47,485 nt of DNA from Desulfosporosinus sp. GTDB taxonomy: Bacteria > Bacillota > Desulfitobacteriia > Desulfitobacteriales > Desulfitobacteriaceae. Under the pieces are notes generated by a model, which worked only from the letters and a program-made list of their open reading frames with translations, searched no databases and was not told the DNA's origin. The position numbers were made by a program, and so were the translations under genes. Positions 6,976 to 15,181 of this stretch are shown in pieces. The stretch spans positions 1 through 47,485 of the forward strand of contig JARLHU010000098.1 of the NCBI GenBank assembly GCA_031292095.1, written 5' to 3'. How positions within the stretch are numbered: the first letter of the stretch is position 1; every line of letters starts with the position of its first letter.

Positions 6976-8922
6976 TTAAGATCCAATCCGCGTTACCGCC
7001 TTGAAATCACTACTCTTTTGCGTGAACAAGGAGATAACAATCAGGGTGATAAAGCTCAACGGGACACCTACAAGTGCTGGATTACTAAATGCAATGGGAG
7101 CAGGAGAACTTATGATATGGTAAACATTCGTGTAGCAGTCCTGTGAAAACAGAATTATCACTAAAGAAGATACCAGTCCTACCACTATTGAGCCTATCAC
7201 CCCGGCCGCAGTTGTTTTTTTCCAGAAAAGGATCATAATAATCGAGGGGAAGTTAGCTGCAGCTGCAACAGCAAAGGCCCACCCTACAAGAGAAGCGACA
7301 TTCATATTTTTGAAGACAATGCCTAATACCATGGCGATACAGCCGACTACTATCGCGGTAATTTTTCCAGCAAAAACCTTTCGCTTGTCGCTCAATTTCA
7401 TATCTAAGAACCTATCCATCAGATCATGAGCGATAGCTCCAGAAGCGGCGACGATAAGCCCGCTGACCGTGCCAAGTACGGTGGAAAACGCAATTGCTGA
7501 AATCATGGCGAAAATTGCGATACCAATGGATTTTGCCAATAACGGTGCTGCCATGTTGTCATTGGTAAGATCAAGAACCCCACCAGTCATAGCGCCTAAA
7601 CCCATGTAGAGGGTAAGAATATAGAATAACGCCATGGCAGTGATAGCAACAAGGGTCGATTTCCTGGCAGCTGAAGGACTTGGAACAGTATAATACCGAA
7701 TAAGAATATGAGGCAAGGACGCTGTACCTAAAAACAACGCAAGCATGAGGGATACAAAATTAAATCTGTCAGTTGACGTTGCGCCTTTAGCAGGATCAAC
7801 TTTGTACTTCAGACCAGGACTCAAGATATCCTTACCAGACGTAGGATTTTGGTAATAAACAGTTATATGATTGTCTCCGTCCTTAATATCTTCATGAGCC
7901 CAACGGGTTACTGTGCTATTACTGATTTTAGCAACTAAGGAGAAAGGATTCAGAGACCCCGTTTTTACAGGAGCGTTTTCAGTAGGTTTTTGCCCATCGA
8001 TCGTACTCATTGTGCCAACTTGAAAGAACTTATTACTTTCTTTAGGCTCGCCATTGTAAAGCGTAGATCCATTAGCAAGTACTGTGATTGTTTCCGTTTC
8101 TTCCAAGATATTTTTTGGTGCATTGAGTGTCCAAATGCTCTCAACATTATTTTTGGAGAGCTTTACATAACTCTTGGTCTTAGTTTTAATTAACTTCATT
8201 ACTTGATAGGAGGGATCATCAATTTTTACCGTAGTATCACTAATACTGCTGACCTTTAAGGTTGTTAGATTGTGATAGGCGACGTCTGTATTTTCCGGTG
8301 AAGTTGACAGTCCGCGTGAAAGCACTAGGAATACCAAGATTAATGAAAAGATTATCAACAAAGCTCCTTTGAAGAATTGTACGTAGGTAGTTGATGCCAT
8401 GCCTGCAGTTGCCACGATGGCAATAACAATAACTCCAACCATTACAACCCCTGCTTCATGAGGTAATCCGAGCAAAGGAGTTACCAATGTACCCGCCCCA
8501 ACCATTTGAGGAATTAAATAAACCATGGAAACCAAGAGAGTGCTAATTGCCCCCATAAGCTTGATTCCCTTTGAATTAAATTTACTATCAAGTGCATCAG
8601 TAAAGGTGTATTTACCGAGTCGTTTCATAGGTTCCGCTACAATAAACAAGGCGACCATCCAACCTGCGAGAAAACCAATTGCATATAAGAAACCATCAAA
8701 TCCATACGTAGCGATCATTCCGCAAATGCCAAGAAAAGAAGCGGCAGAAAGATAATCTCCAGCAAAGGCAATTCCATTTATTGCCCAGTGAATTGATCCA
8801 CCGGCAGCATAGTAATCGGTCGCTGACTTTGCTTTGCGAGCAAAATAAAAGGATATGAAGAGAACGGATATGACAAAACATATGAAAATGGCGATAGCCC
8901 CTGGTGAAGCAGAATAATTCAT
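6976..8922 (-). CDS. ActP-like sodium:solute symporter, upstream paralog
   Basis: This second 648-residue symporter of the ActP type has the same architecture as its neighbour at 4778-6724: N-terminal GDYLSAASFLGICGM, a hydrophilic insert at about residues 205-375, and LPHILIRYYTVPSPSAARKS after it. The membrane parts of the two proteins are almost identical, while the insert carries most of the differences. That fits selection on an exposed surface or on substrate choice. It follows the DUF485 gene by 52 bases with an AGGAGG site and surely shares its transcript. The likely substrates are acetate, propionate or pyruvate, from family knowledge only. Confidence 0.88.
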   Translation of the reverse strand: MNYSASPGAIAIFICFVISVLFISFYFARKAKSATDYYAAGGSIHWAINGIAFAGDYLSAASFLGICGMIATYGFDGFLYAIGFLAGWMVALFIVAEPMKRLGKYTFTDALDSKFNSKGIKLMGAISTLLVSMVYLIPQMVGAGTLVTPLLGLPHEAGVVMVGVIVIAIVATAGMASTTYVQFFKGALLIIFSLILVFLVLSRGLSTSPENTDVAYHNLTTLKVSSISDTTVKIDDPSYQVMKLIKTKTKSYVKLSKNNVESIWTLNAPKNILEETETITVLANGSTLYNGEPKESNKFFQVGTMSTIDGQKPTENAPVKTGSLNPFSLVAKISNSTVTRWAHEDIKDGDNHITVYYQNPTSGKDILSPGLKYKVDPAKGATSTDRFNFVSLMLALFLGTASLPHILIRYYTVPSPSAARKSTLVAITAMALFYILTLYMGLGAMTGGVLDLTNDNMAAPLLAKSIGIAIFAMISAIAFSTVLGTVSGLIVAASGAIAHDLMDRFLDMKLSDKRKVFAGKITAIVVGCIAMVLGIVFKNMNVASLVGWAFAVAAAANFPSIIMILFWKKTTAAGVIGSIVVGLVSSLVIILFSQDCYTNVYHIISSPAPIAFSNPALVGVPLSFITLIVISLFTQKSSDFKAVTRIGS

Positions 8923-8974
8923 CCCTTATATACCTCCTTTCAAATTATCGAAAACTAACATCAATTAACGTTTA

Positions 8975-9247
8975 TCACTTTACTACGGTTAACTTTTCTG
9001 CGCTTGTGCAAATGTGATTGTAAATAATTGCCAAAACAAGTGCTAGAACAATTAGCACGAAACCATACACAATAGCTACGTTTAAGCTACCAATACTAAT
9101 TCGCATGATTTGATTATCCCATACGTTGATTATAAGAAATCCTGCGTATATCACAGTATAAATAACAAACATTACTACCCCTAACCGGGACTTCCTTTTA
9201 TCAAGAGCTTTATCTTCTTTCCATACCGCTGCTGGTCCATGTGACAT
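8975..9247 (-). CDS. DUF485 membrane protein, symporter partner
   Basis: This 90-residue protein has a charged N-terminus (WKEDKALDKRKSRLG) and two membrane helices (VVMFVIYTVIYAGFLIINVW and a second around VAIVYGFVLIVLALVLAIIY), the DUF485 layout. DUF485 genes very often sit directly upstream of ActP-type symporters and are thought to help them assemble or work. Here it heads the minus-strand operon, with AGGAGGTGA 5 bases before the ATG. A duplicated copy of its leader lies just upstream, and a second, broken copy of the gene lies at 6774-6852. Confidence 0.85.
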   Translation of the reverse strand: MSHGPAAVWKEDKALDKRKSRLGVVMFVIYTVIYAGFLIINVWDNQIMRISIGSLNVAIVYGFVLIVLALVLAIIYNHICTSAEKLTVVK

Positions 9248-9505
9248 ATCTTCACCTCCTCTCGATGTTGAATTTCAAGTAAAGGGTAAAACTCCTGCTG
9301 TTAAGCCGGGAAAGCTTTTAAGTCTCATGGGCGACAATGTATTGAAGGATTAACCATATCATATTCTGATCGAGAAAAAATATGTCACCTCCTTTCAATG
9401 GTGGATTTCAGGGTCTAAGGATTATATTTCCCACTTTAATGGCGAGAAAGCTTTTAAAGTCTTTATGGGTGACGATGTTCTGAGTAAGTAACCATATCAT
9501 AATCT
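9248..9505 (-). repeat. Tandem duplicated leader of the DUF485-symporter operon
   Basis: Two imperfect direct copies with a period of about 137 bases lie upstream of DUF485, at about 9248-9372 and 9381-9505. Shared blocks include aaagctttta at 9311 and 9447, taaccatatcat at 9351 and 9489, and the ribosome site itself (cacctcct on the plus strand). In the distal copy the match ends just where the start codon should be. No known riboswitch consensus was recognised. The repeats may hold regulator sites or simply be debris of the gene duplication. Confidence 0.65.
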
Positions 9506-9595
9506 GATTGACGAGGAATTGCAAGATAATTTTCAAATAATTCAAAATTATCAATAAATAAATGCAAATCAGAATAGTCAGATAATTATTTCGAC

Positions 9596-9659
9596 AGACA
9601 CTCTCAGACTGGTAGTGGAGAAAGTACTTCAGCGGGAAGTCTCGTCTCTGAGAGAGTCT
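9596..9659. other. Long hairpin between cfa and DUF485
   Basis: AGAC-a-CTCTCAGA (9596-9608) pairs with TCTGAGAG-a-GTCT (9647-9659) around a 38-base loop, and outer tcagata/tatctga arms could extend it after a bulge. It lies between the end of cfa and the leader of the DUF485 operon, both on the minus strand. It may end the cfa transcript or be part of the transporter leader. There is no clear T-tract. Confidence 0.4.
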
Positions 9660-9710
9660 ATCTGATATATGAGTTGTGGATATTCAAGATGAATCGTCTA
9701 GAAAGAACGA

Positions 9711-10892
9711 TCACATAGAATTATAAATATAACTGCGGGTCCAAGGCAGGCTGTTGTGTGGGCCTTTGCTGAATAGTAACTGGTGCAGATCAATGTTTCC
9801 ACTATGAAATGAAGCGGCACAGGAATTAAGGTAGAGGCGCCACATCCTGATGAAGGTTTCGTCTTTCTTCTCCCGCACCAACGGGAGTGCCTGTTCAAAG
9901 TTTTGGGTCCAATGTTCTAGGGTCCGAGTATAATGATTTCTCAGACTTTCGACATCATAGAGAGAAAAGCCGTCTTCGTCCATGTGCTGGATCAGTTCAG
10001 GAACCGATGGAATGTAACCGCCAGGGAAAATATAGGTATTAATCCATGAGTTTGTACCGCTCCCATCCTTTCCGGTAATACAGTGCAGTAAGGAAATTCC
10101 TTTATCATTAAGTAAATGATGAACTGTGGAAAAGTATTCGTCTAAGTGCTCTTTTCCTACATGCTCGAGCATTCCCACGCTGACCACCCTATCAAATGTT
10201 TGATCTTTAATTTCACGGTAATCCAGTAATTTCACATCCACCAGTTCACTTAAATTTTCACGATCAATTTTGAAACGCACTTTATCATATTGTTCTCTGC
10301 TCAGTGTAATACCTAAAGCTTTAACCCGGTATTCTCGAGCAGCTGTCAGGATTAATTCTCCCCAACCGCAGCCGATATCCAGTAGGCTTTGCCCAGCCTG
10401 TAAGTTGAGTTTAAGTAGAATATGATCAATTTTGTTTTTTTGAGCTTGTGTCAGTGTATCCTCCGGAGACCGAAAATAGGCGCAAGAGTAGGTCATCGTT
10501 TCATCAAGCCACAACTTGTAAAAATCATTACCAATGTCATAATGATATTGGACATTTTCCTTGCTTTTTCGAATTCCATTAGATATAAACTTGGCCATTT
10601 TCAAATAAGTGGGGTTTTTACACAAGAAACTGTCTTTGTTATTAAACAGGGAGTCCATGACATCTCGAACACTTCCCTTGATTTCAAGATTCCCGTGCAT
10701 GTAGGCTTCGCCGAAAGCTAAAGATGGGTCCCTAACGATTTCTGCTTTAGGTATGGGCTTACGCATTATTATGCGAAACTGTGCGTCTCCTTCACCATAC
10801 TGGACTACCTCTTTATCCCAAAATTCTACAAGACAAGGAAGGGTAAATAGGTTCTTATAAAGATTCTTGAAAAATAACTTGTCGACATCCAT
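9711..10892 (-). CDS. cfa: Cyclopropane-fatty-acyl-phospholipid synthase
   Basis: This 393-residue enzyme uses S-adenosylmethionine to add a methylene bridge across double bonds of membrane phospholipid acyl chains. It shows the family blocks YHYDIGNDFYKLWLDETMTYS, the SAM-binding LLDIGCGWGE at about residue 171, GITLSREQ, VVSVGMLEHVG and the C-terminal FPGGYIPSVPEL. The length is normal for the family. It is preceded by a 330-base spacer and reads away from the CBS/DUF294 gene. CFA synthesis usually rises on entry to stationary phase or under acid stress, but no matching promoter could be assigned here. Confidence 0.93.
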   Translation of the reverse strand: MDVDKLFFKNLYKNLFTLPCLVEFWDKEVVQYGEGDAQFRIIMRKPIPKAEIVRDPSLAFGEAYMHGNLEIKGSVRDVMDSLFNNKDSFLCKNPTYLKMAKFISNGIRKSKENVQYHYDIGNDFYKLWLDETMTYSCAYFRSPEDTLTQAQKNKIDHILLKLNLQAGQSLLDIGCGWGELILTAAREYRVKALGITLSREQYDKVRFKIDRENLSELVDVKLLDYREIKDQTFDRVVSVGMLEHVGKEHLDEYFSTVHHLLNDKGISLLHCITGKDGSGTNSWINTYIFPGGYIPSVPELIQHMDEDGFSLYDVESLRNHYTRTLEHWTQNFEQALPLVREKKDETFIRMWRLYLNSCAASFHSGNIDLHQLLFSKGPHNSLPWTRSYIYNSM

Positions 10893-11123
10893 AAAGAATC
10901 GCCTACCTTTCTTTAATTTCGATTTACTTATCTAGGTAATAATGGTACCACAATGGAATAATCTTCTACGGAGGTATCTGGAAATCCTCCCAATTTTCTG
11001 ACTATTCGAAATTAAATAAATAGTCAGTCATCAACGTTTTTACGTATGCCCCCCGCATATCGCAATTAGAACGGGCTTCTACAATAGATTTATACGCAAT
11101 ATATAAAGAATATTCTTAACATT
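10893..11123. repeat. Divergent intergenic region with 9-bp inverted repeat
   Basis: The spacer upstream of cfa contains ctgactatt (10999-11007) and its perfect inverse aatagtcag (11019-11027) around an 11-base AT-rich loop. It could be an operator or an AT-rich terminator-like hairpin. The rest of the stretch shows no gene. Confidence 0.45.
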
Positions 11124-11151
11124 TTGACAAAAGAGTGGTATATTATATTAT
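11124..11151 (+). promoter_or_regulatory. Sigma-A type promoter for the CBS/DUF294 gene
   Basis: TTGACA (11124-11129) and TATTAT (11146-11151) are separated by 16 bases, about 70 bases upstream of the coding sequence. This is a strong vegetative promoter by consensus. Confidence 0.7.
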
Positions 11152-11223
11152 CACAAACAGGAGTTAGCTCATCGTAGTGAAAAAAAGCAAATCGGTGGCC
11201 GTCTAGATAGCATTTGAGGGGGG

Positions 11224-13107
11224 ATGAATGTGCTACTTTCTTTAAAGCAATTTAAACCATTTGATCTGTTGCCAGAAAATGTTTTATTGGAATTGAGCCA
11301 AACGGTACCAATCAAGACCTACTCAACGGGTAGTTTTATATTCGTTGAGGGCGAAAAATCGTTGGATTCTTTATTTTTAGTCCTAACTGGTGTTGTCGAG
11401 ATCCTTACAGGAAACGGAGCGGCAAGATTAAGAAGTCAGGGAGACTTCTTTGGTGAAACTGTAATTCTTACTGGCAAACGATACCCGGCCTCTGCAAAAG
11501 TACTATCTGAGGTGACCTGTTATGTGCTGGGAAGGGAAGTCTTTGAAAATCTCCTGCAAAACTACCAAGAGGTTGCTCGCTATTTTAACCGCGTTTTAAC
11601 GGACCGATTGTGCGGGTTGTACGAAGAAATGCTCGAAAATCAACCATATGAGTCGTTCGGTTTAGGGTTTGAACGCTTTAAACAGAAGGTCTATGACATT
11701 ATGTCTGCTCCCGTAGAAACTTGTCAGCCGCACACTCCGATCAATGACTTAGCTCGTTTGTTCACAAAGAAAAAAATCAGTTCTATGGTCGTTACAGATC
11801 CCAGTGGTAAAATGCTGGGTTTAGTTAGCGAGCGTGATATTATTAGTAAAGTACTTGCCCGAGACGGCAACCCTTCTCTGGTTGTTGCGGTCGATATTAT
11901 GCAAAAAGACCCTCCAACCTTGGTAGCCAATGCCTTCTTCTATCAGGCACTGCTTACTATGCTGAAAAGTCACGGTAAATATATTGTGGTCACGGATAAA
12001 AAACGACCCATAGGTATGGTCACTATCGGAGATTTAACTAGGGCAAGGATCACTAGTTCCCTAACGATTGTTAAAGACATAGAACTTGCCGGAAGTATTC
12101 CAGAATTGGCACAAGCTATCAAACAAATCAACAAAACAGTGGCTACGATGATCAGTGAAAAAGCCTCCGCAAGTGAAATCGGGGAAGTAGTTTCAGAATT
12201 ATATGACATATTAACCCGTAGGTTGATTCTACTGGCGGAGAATTTAATGGTTGAAAAGGGTTTCGGCCGACCGCCCGTTGATTATTGCTGGTTAACCATG
12301 GGTAGCGGTGGTCGTGAAGAGCTAACCCCCTCATCTGACCAAGACAGCGCGATAATGTATGCCGATGTTCCGCCTGAAGACGAAGGGAAAATTAAGGACT
12401 ACTTTCGCGAACTGGCAGAATATGTAACGGACGGCTTGGACCAATGTGGTCTAATTAAATGCCCGGGTAATATTATGCCCACAAATCCTGAATGGTGTCG
12501 GTCGTTAACGACTTGGAAAAGTACAGTGTTCCAGTGGGCAAGCACTCCCAATCCAGATGCTGTACGTCAGTTTACCATTTTTTTGGATTTTAGACCGGTT
12601 TCAGGACAAGAATATTTGGCCCAGACGTTACGTGATTATACGTTGCATTTGTTTCGGACCACTCCTGCCCTTCTACATTTCCTGACAAGTGATGCCCTAA
12701 GCCATAGAGTACCTCTCAATCTATTCAAACACGTAATCTTGGAAAAAAATAAAGATCATAAAAATGAAGTGGATCTAAAAAAGGCTGCATGCGTTCATAT
12801 TGTGGACTGTATTCGCATTTTTGCGATGCGGGAAAGCGTAGTTGAGGTGAATACTTTAGCGCGATTGAACAAACTTGTCCAATTTGAAGCCATCTCTGCT
12901 GATGATGCCGAGTATTACGAAGCGGCCTTTCAATCCCTTATGATGTTCAGGATGCGGGAAAACCTAAGGAAGCTAGGACTAGGGTTTATCCCGGATAATT
13001 ATATTAACCCAAATAACCTTAGCGAAAGAGAACGCTCTGTTATGCGTGAGAGTTTTTTGGCAGTTGACCGCCTGCAAACCGTAACCGGGTTGGCTTTCCA
13101 AGGTTAA
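11224..13107 (+). CDS. cNMP-binding / CBS / DUF294 nucleotidyltransferase-like protein
   Basis: This 627-residue cytosolic signalling protein has three parts. A cyclic-nucleotide-binding-like beta barrel covers about 1-130 (GDFFGETVILTGKRYPASAKV). Two CBS repeats cover about 155-280 (SERDIISKVLARDG). A DUF294 nucleotidyltransferase domain begins near residue 359 with MGSGGREELTPSSDQDSAI, followed by the DUF294 C-terminal helices. It resembles the regulatory N-terminal half of GlnD-like proteins. The gene is followed after 26 bases by a DEDDh exonuclease gene, a pairing I recall beside acetate permeases in many bacteria. The ATG at 11224 is almost inside the GGGGGG site, so the GTG two codons later may be the true start. 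Its ligand and target are unknown. Confidence 0.85.
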   Translation: MNVLLSLKQFKPFDLLPENVLLELSQTVPIKTYSTGSFIFVEGEKSLDSLFLVLTGVVEILTGNGAARLRSQGDFFGETVILTGKRYPASAKVLSEVTCYVLGREVFENLLQNYQEVARYFNRVLTDRLCGLYEEMLENQPYESFGLGFERFKQKVYDIMSAPVETCQPHTPINDLARLFTKKKISSMVVTDPSGKMLGLVSERDIISKVLARDGNPSLVVAVDIMQKDPPTLVANAFFYQALLTMLKSHGKYIVVTDKKRPIGMVTIGDLTRARITSSLTIVKDIELAGSIPELAQAIKQINKTVATMISEKASASEIGEVVSELYDILTRRLILLAENLMVEKGFGRPPVDYCWLTMGSGGREELTPSSDQDSAIMYADVPPEDEGKIKDYFRELAEYVTDGLDQCGLIKCPGNIMPTNPEWCRSLTTWKSTVFQWASTPNPDAVRQFTIFLDFRPVSGQEYLAQTLRDYTLHLFRTTPALLHFLTSDALSHRVPLNLFKHVILEKNKDHKNEVDLKKAACVHIVDCIRIFAMRESVVEVNTLARLNKLVQFEAISADDAEYYEAAFQSLMMFRMRENLRKLGLGFIPDNYINPNNLSERERSVMRESFLAVDRLQTVTGLAFQG

Positions 13108-13133
13108 GGACATTTGGAAGGGAGGACTGAGAG

Positions 13134-13835
13134 ATGAACAGTAAGACCAGTATATTCATGAATTTTTATAAATTCGTCTGCACGGTTGATGAGGAGGATT
13201 TTTGCCAGAAAGTAGCGGCTTATCGTCTGCGCACATGGTCTTCCTTGCCCTTAGATAGCAGTCGGTTTGTTGTGTTTGATACTGAGACTACAGGGTTTTA
13301 TCCTCAAAAAGGGGATGAAATTATTTCGGTCGGGGGCGTGGTTATTGACAATGGCCAGCTTACAGATGAGACGTTTCTCCAATTCATAAATCCTAACCGT
13401 GAGATTCCTCCGCTTGTCACAGAATTGACCGGTATCACGGATGAAATGGTTGCAACAGCGCCAGATTTTCTGGAAGTTTGCAATAAATTCATGGATTTTG
13501 TAGGCTCTTCAATGCTTGTTGCTCATTGCGGCGCTTTCGATTTTAGTTTTATAAATCCCCAATTGCAAAAAAACTGTGGAGAAAAGTTATGTCCCCTTGT
13601 TTTAGACACTTTTTTACTTTCAAATTTACTTTTCCCCGACCGTACAACGCATTCCCTTGAGGACCTGGCCGAGACTTATGGAATAACCATATCCGACCGT
13701 CACACTGCTTTAGGGGATTCAATTATTACCGGCAACATTTTTTTAGCAATGGTTGAGGACCTAAAGGCAAAGGGCATCAGAACGACGACTGACTTATTAT
13801 ATAGTTTTAAATATCTTAAGTTTAGCACTCAATAA
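13134..13835 (+). CDS. DEDDh 3'-5' exonuclease (PolC/DnaQ-like)
   Basis: This 233-residue protein has the five DEDDh catalytic residues: D49 and E51 (VVFDTETTG), D136 (HCGAFDFSF), H190 and D195 (DRHTALGDS). It should remove nucleotides from 3' ends in a Mg2+-dependent way. It is free-standing and lacks a polymerase or helicase domain. A stretch of about 40 residues precedes the nuclease fold. The gene is co-directional with the DUF294 gene, 26 bases apart, so the two are very probably co-transcribed. Proteins of this type next to CBS/DUF294 genes are often called DNA polymerase III epsilon subunit, but a role in replication is not shown by anything here. Confidence 0.88.
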   Translation: MNSKTSIFMNFYKFVCTVDEEDFCQKVAAYRLRTWSSLPLDSSRFVVFDTETTGFYPQKGDEIISVGGVVIDNGQLTDETFLQFINPNREIPPLVTELTGITDEMVATAPDFLEVCNKFMDFVGSSMLVAHCGAFDFSFINPQLQKNCGEKLCPLVLDTFLLSNLLFPDRTTHSLEDLAETYGITISDRHTALGDSIITGNIFLAMVEDLKAKGIRTTTDLLYSFKYLKFSTQ

Positions 13836-14195
13836 TATTCATTTTATAGGTTGAATAAGCCTCCATAAAACTTGAATTCCCAGGATCTTTTGGAATGAAA
13901 ATATTAGTTTTTCCCATAACATATTTGAATTGACGGATTAGTAAAAATAGTTAAAATATTTGCACAAATATCAATTGTTTATGGTATTATGGTAATAAGT
14001 AATTGGCTGTTGGTGCGTTTGTGCGTTTGCATGTTATATACAAACTGATAAATTGTAGCGAAGCATAAACACAGCCGTTTTGGAAGCAAAAGGTTTCAAT
14101 GGGGGGTGAGAAAACGACGGTGAAGTTAATTCTGTGAGGACATAGACATCTGTAATTTTTGCGCTAACTATTATAAATTAAGGGGGAATTGACAA
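13836..14195. promoter_or_regulatory. Leader and promoter region of the SatP gene
   Basis: 360 bases without a gene. A likely -10 (TATTAT, 13985-13990) is preceded by a poor -35 (TTGCAC at 13960, 19-base spacing), giving a leader of about 200 bases. The leader holds a short tandem repeat (gtgcgttt twice, about 14011-14027) and a GGGGGG run. No riboswitch class was recognised. Confidence 0.4.
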
Positions 14196-14870
14196 ATGAG
14201 TGTTCAGGAAATAAAAGTAAATTATAGTGGTGCAGATCCTACAGCGTTTGGCGTTTTAGGCTTGGCGATGTGTTGTCTTGTAGCTTCATCTGCAAAATTA
14301 GGATTTACTGATCATGCTGCAACTGGTCTGCTTGTTGGTTGGGCAGGTTTATTGGGTGGTATTGTTCAGATTATGGCTGCGAAAATTGACTTTCAAAAGG
14401 GTAACGTATTGGGGGGGACAGCTCTAGGTGCTTATGGCTTTTTCTGGTTAGGAATGGCATTTTCATGGTCAACTATGAATGGTGCTTTTGGTCCAGGCAT
14501 GAAAGCTGCCGTTGATCCTAAAATGTTAGGATTTATATTCTTGGGTTATCTGATTTTCTCTCTCTTTACGACTGTAGCTGCTTTAGAAGTGAATTTCCCT
14601 TTTGTTGTGTTGTTTCTTTTCATTGATGTTCTATTTTTCTCGCTTACGTTAGTAACCTTTAATGTAGGTCCAGTCCCTATGTTAGCACAACTTGCTGGCT
14701 GGTCTGAATTGGTTGTTTCACTTATTGGTTTCTATTATTCAGCAGCAATATTTTACAAGAACTTTTACGGACGCGAATTATTGCCGCTTGGTAAGCCCCT
14801 TAACATTATTAAAAAGTCCCCTGCTCCTGCTGTTCCTGATATTGATCAACGTCAAAGGCTTAGAGCTTAA
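14196..14870 (+). CDS. Acetate uptake transporter, GPR1/FUN34/SatP family
   Basis: This 224-residue membrane protein with six hydrophobic spans starts with ADPTAFGVLGLAM, the counterpart of the NPAPLGL motif of the acetate uptake transporter family, and has the family's GLLVGWAGLLGGIVQIMA and ALGAYGFFWLGMAF spans. Members import acetate and succinate, probably with protons. A GGGGG ribosome site lies 10 bases before the ATG. The 3' end codes for a short basic tail. It is monocistronic, ended by a very strong hairpin. With the two ActP-like symporters it makes three acetate-type uptake genes within 10 kb. Confidence 0.9.
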   Translation: MSVQEIKVNYSGADPTAFGVLGLAMCCLVASSAKLGFTDHAATGLLVGWAGLLGGIVQIMAAKIDFQKGNVLGGTALGAYGFFWLGMAFSWSTMNGAFGPGMKAAVDPKMLGFIFLGYLIFSLFTTVAALEVNFPFVVLFLFIDVLFFSLTLVTFNVGPVPMLAQLAGWSELVVSLIGFYYSAAIFYKNFYGRELLPLGKPLNIIKKSPAPAVPDIDQRQRLRA

Positions 14871-14885
14871 GAAAATTTTAATTAA

Positions 14886-14939
14886 GTTCCGGCAAAGAAA
14901 AGAGCTCGAGATTTCTCGAGCTCTTTTCTTTGCCGGAAC
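14886..14939. terminator. 25-bp perfect stem terminator after SatP
   Basis: Bases 14886-14910 pair perfectly with 14915-14939 around the 4-base loop attt. The stem arms contain AAAGAAAAGAG/CTCTTTTCTTT. It lies 16 bases after the SatP stop. The strength is unusual; no T-tract follows the stem itself. Confidence 0.75.
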
Positions 14940-14953
14940 ATTCGTAATCCAAC

Positions 14954-15176
14954 GGCGATACGCCCACTTATATAAGTGGGCGTATCGCCATCTCCCCACT
15001 TAAGGTGGGGTAAACTCCTCCTTCGCAGCGAAGGATTCTATTAGGGATTAGCCTCATCAGACACTAACCCTCAGCGCGCTAGTATTCATTTAGGGTCGTG
15101 AATTTCGACTATATTCTTGAGAGTATCGTAACTGAAGACTATCGTACAAGATGCCCGATGTTCAGCTTTAGCTGAA
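14954..15176 (-). other. Hairpin-rich noncoding element, possible structured RNA or IS remnant
   Basis: A 36-bp perfect palindrome (14954-14989) opens a run of hairpins. Next come ccccac/gtgggg (about 14994-15010), ccttcgc/gcgaagg (about 15020-15034), an AGGGTTAG/CTAATCCCT stem with a 12-base loop on the minus strand (about 15042-15073), and gttcagct/agctgaac (15159-15176). Between them is a block without coding potential. The arrangement is like the ends of IS200/IS605 elements or the structured RNA next to TnpB/IscB genes, but no transposase or nuclease gene is present. It lies just downstream of the minus-strand sufB stop, so it may also be the 3' end of that transcript. The identity is unproven. 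Confidence 0.45.
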
Positions 15177-15181
15177 CGAGT

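Noticed and set aside
13836..14195. Sigma-54 type promoter or riboswitch before SatP
   Set aside because: The GG/GC elements do not have the 10-base spacing of -24/-12 sites, and no riboswitch consensus could be laid on the leader.
14954..14989. 36-bp palindrome as a complete insertion sequence end
   Set aside because: No transposase, no second end and no target duplication could be shown, so only a structured element is claimed.
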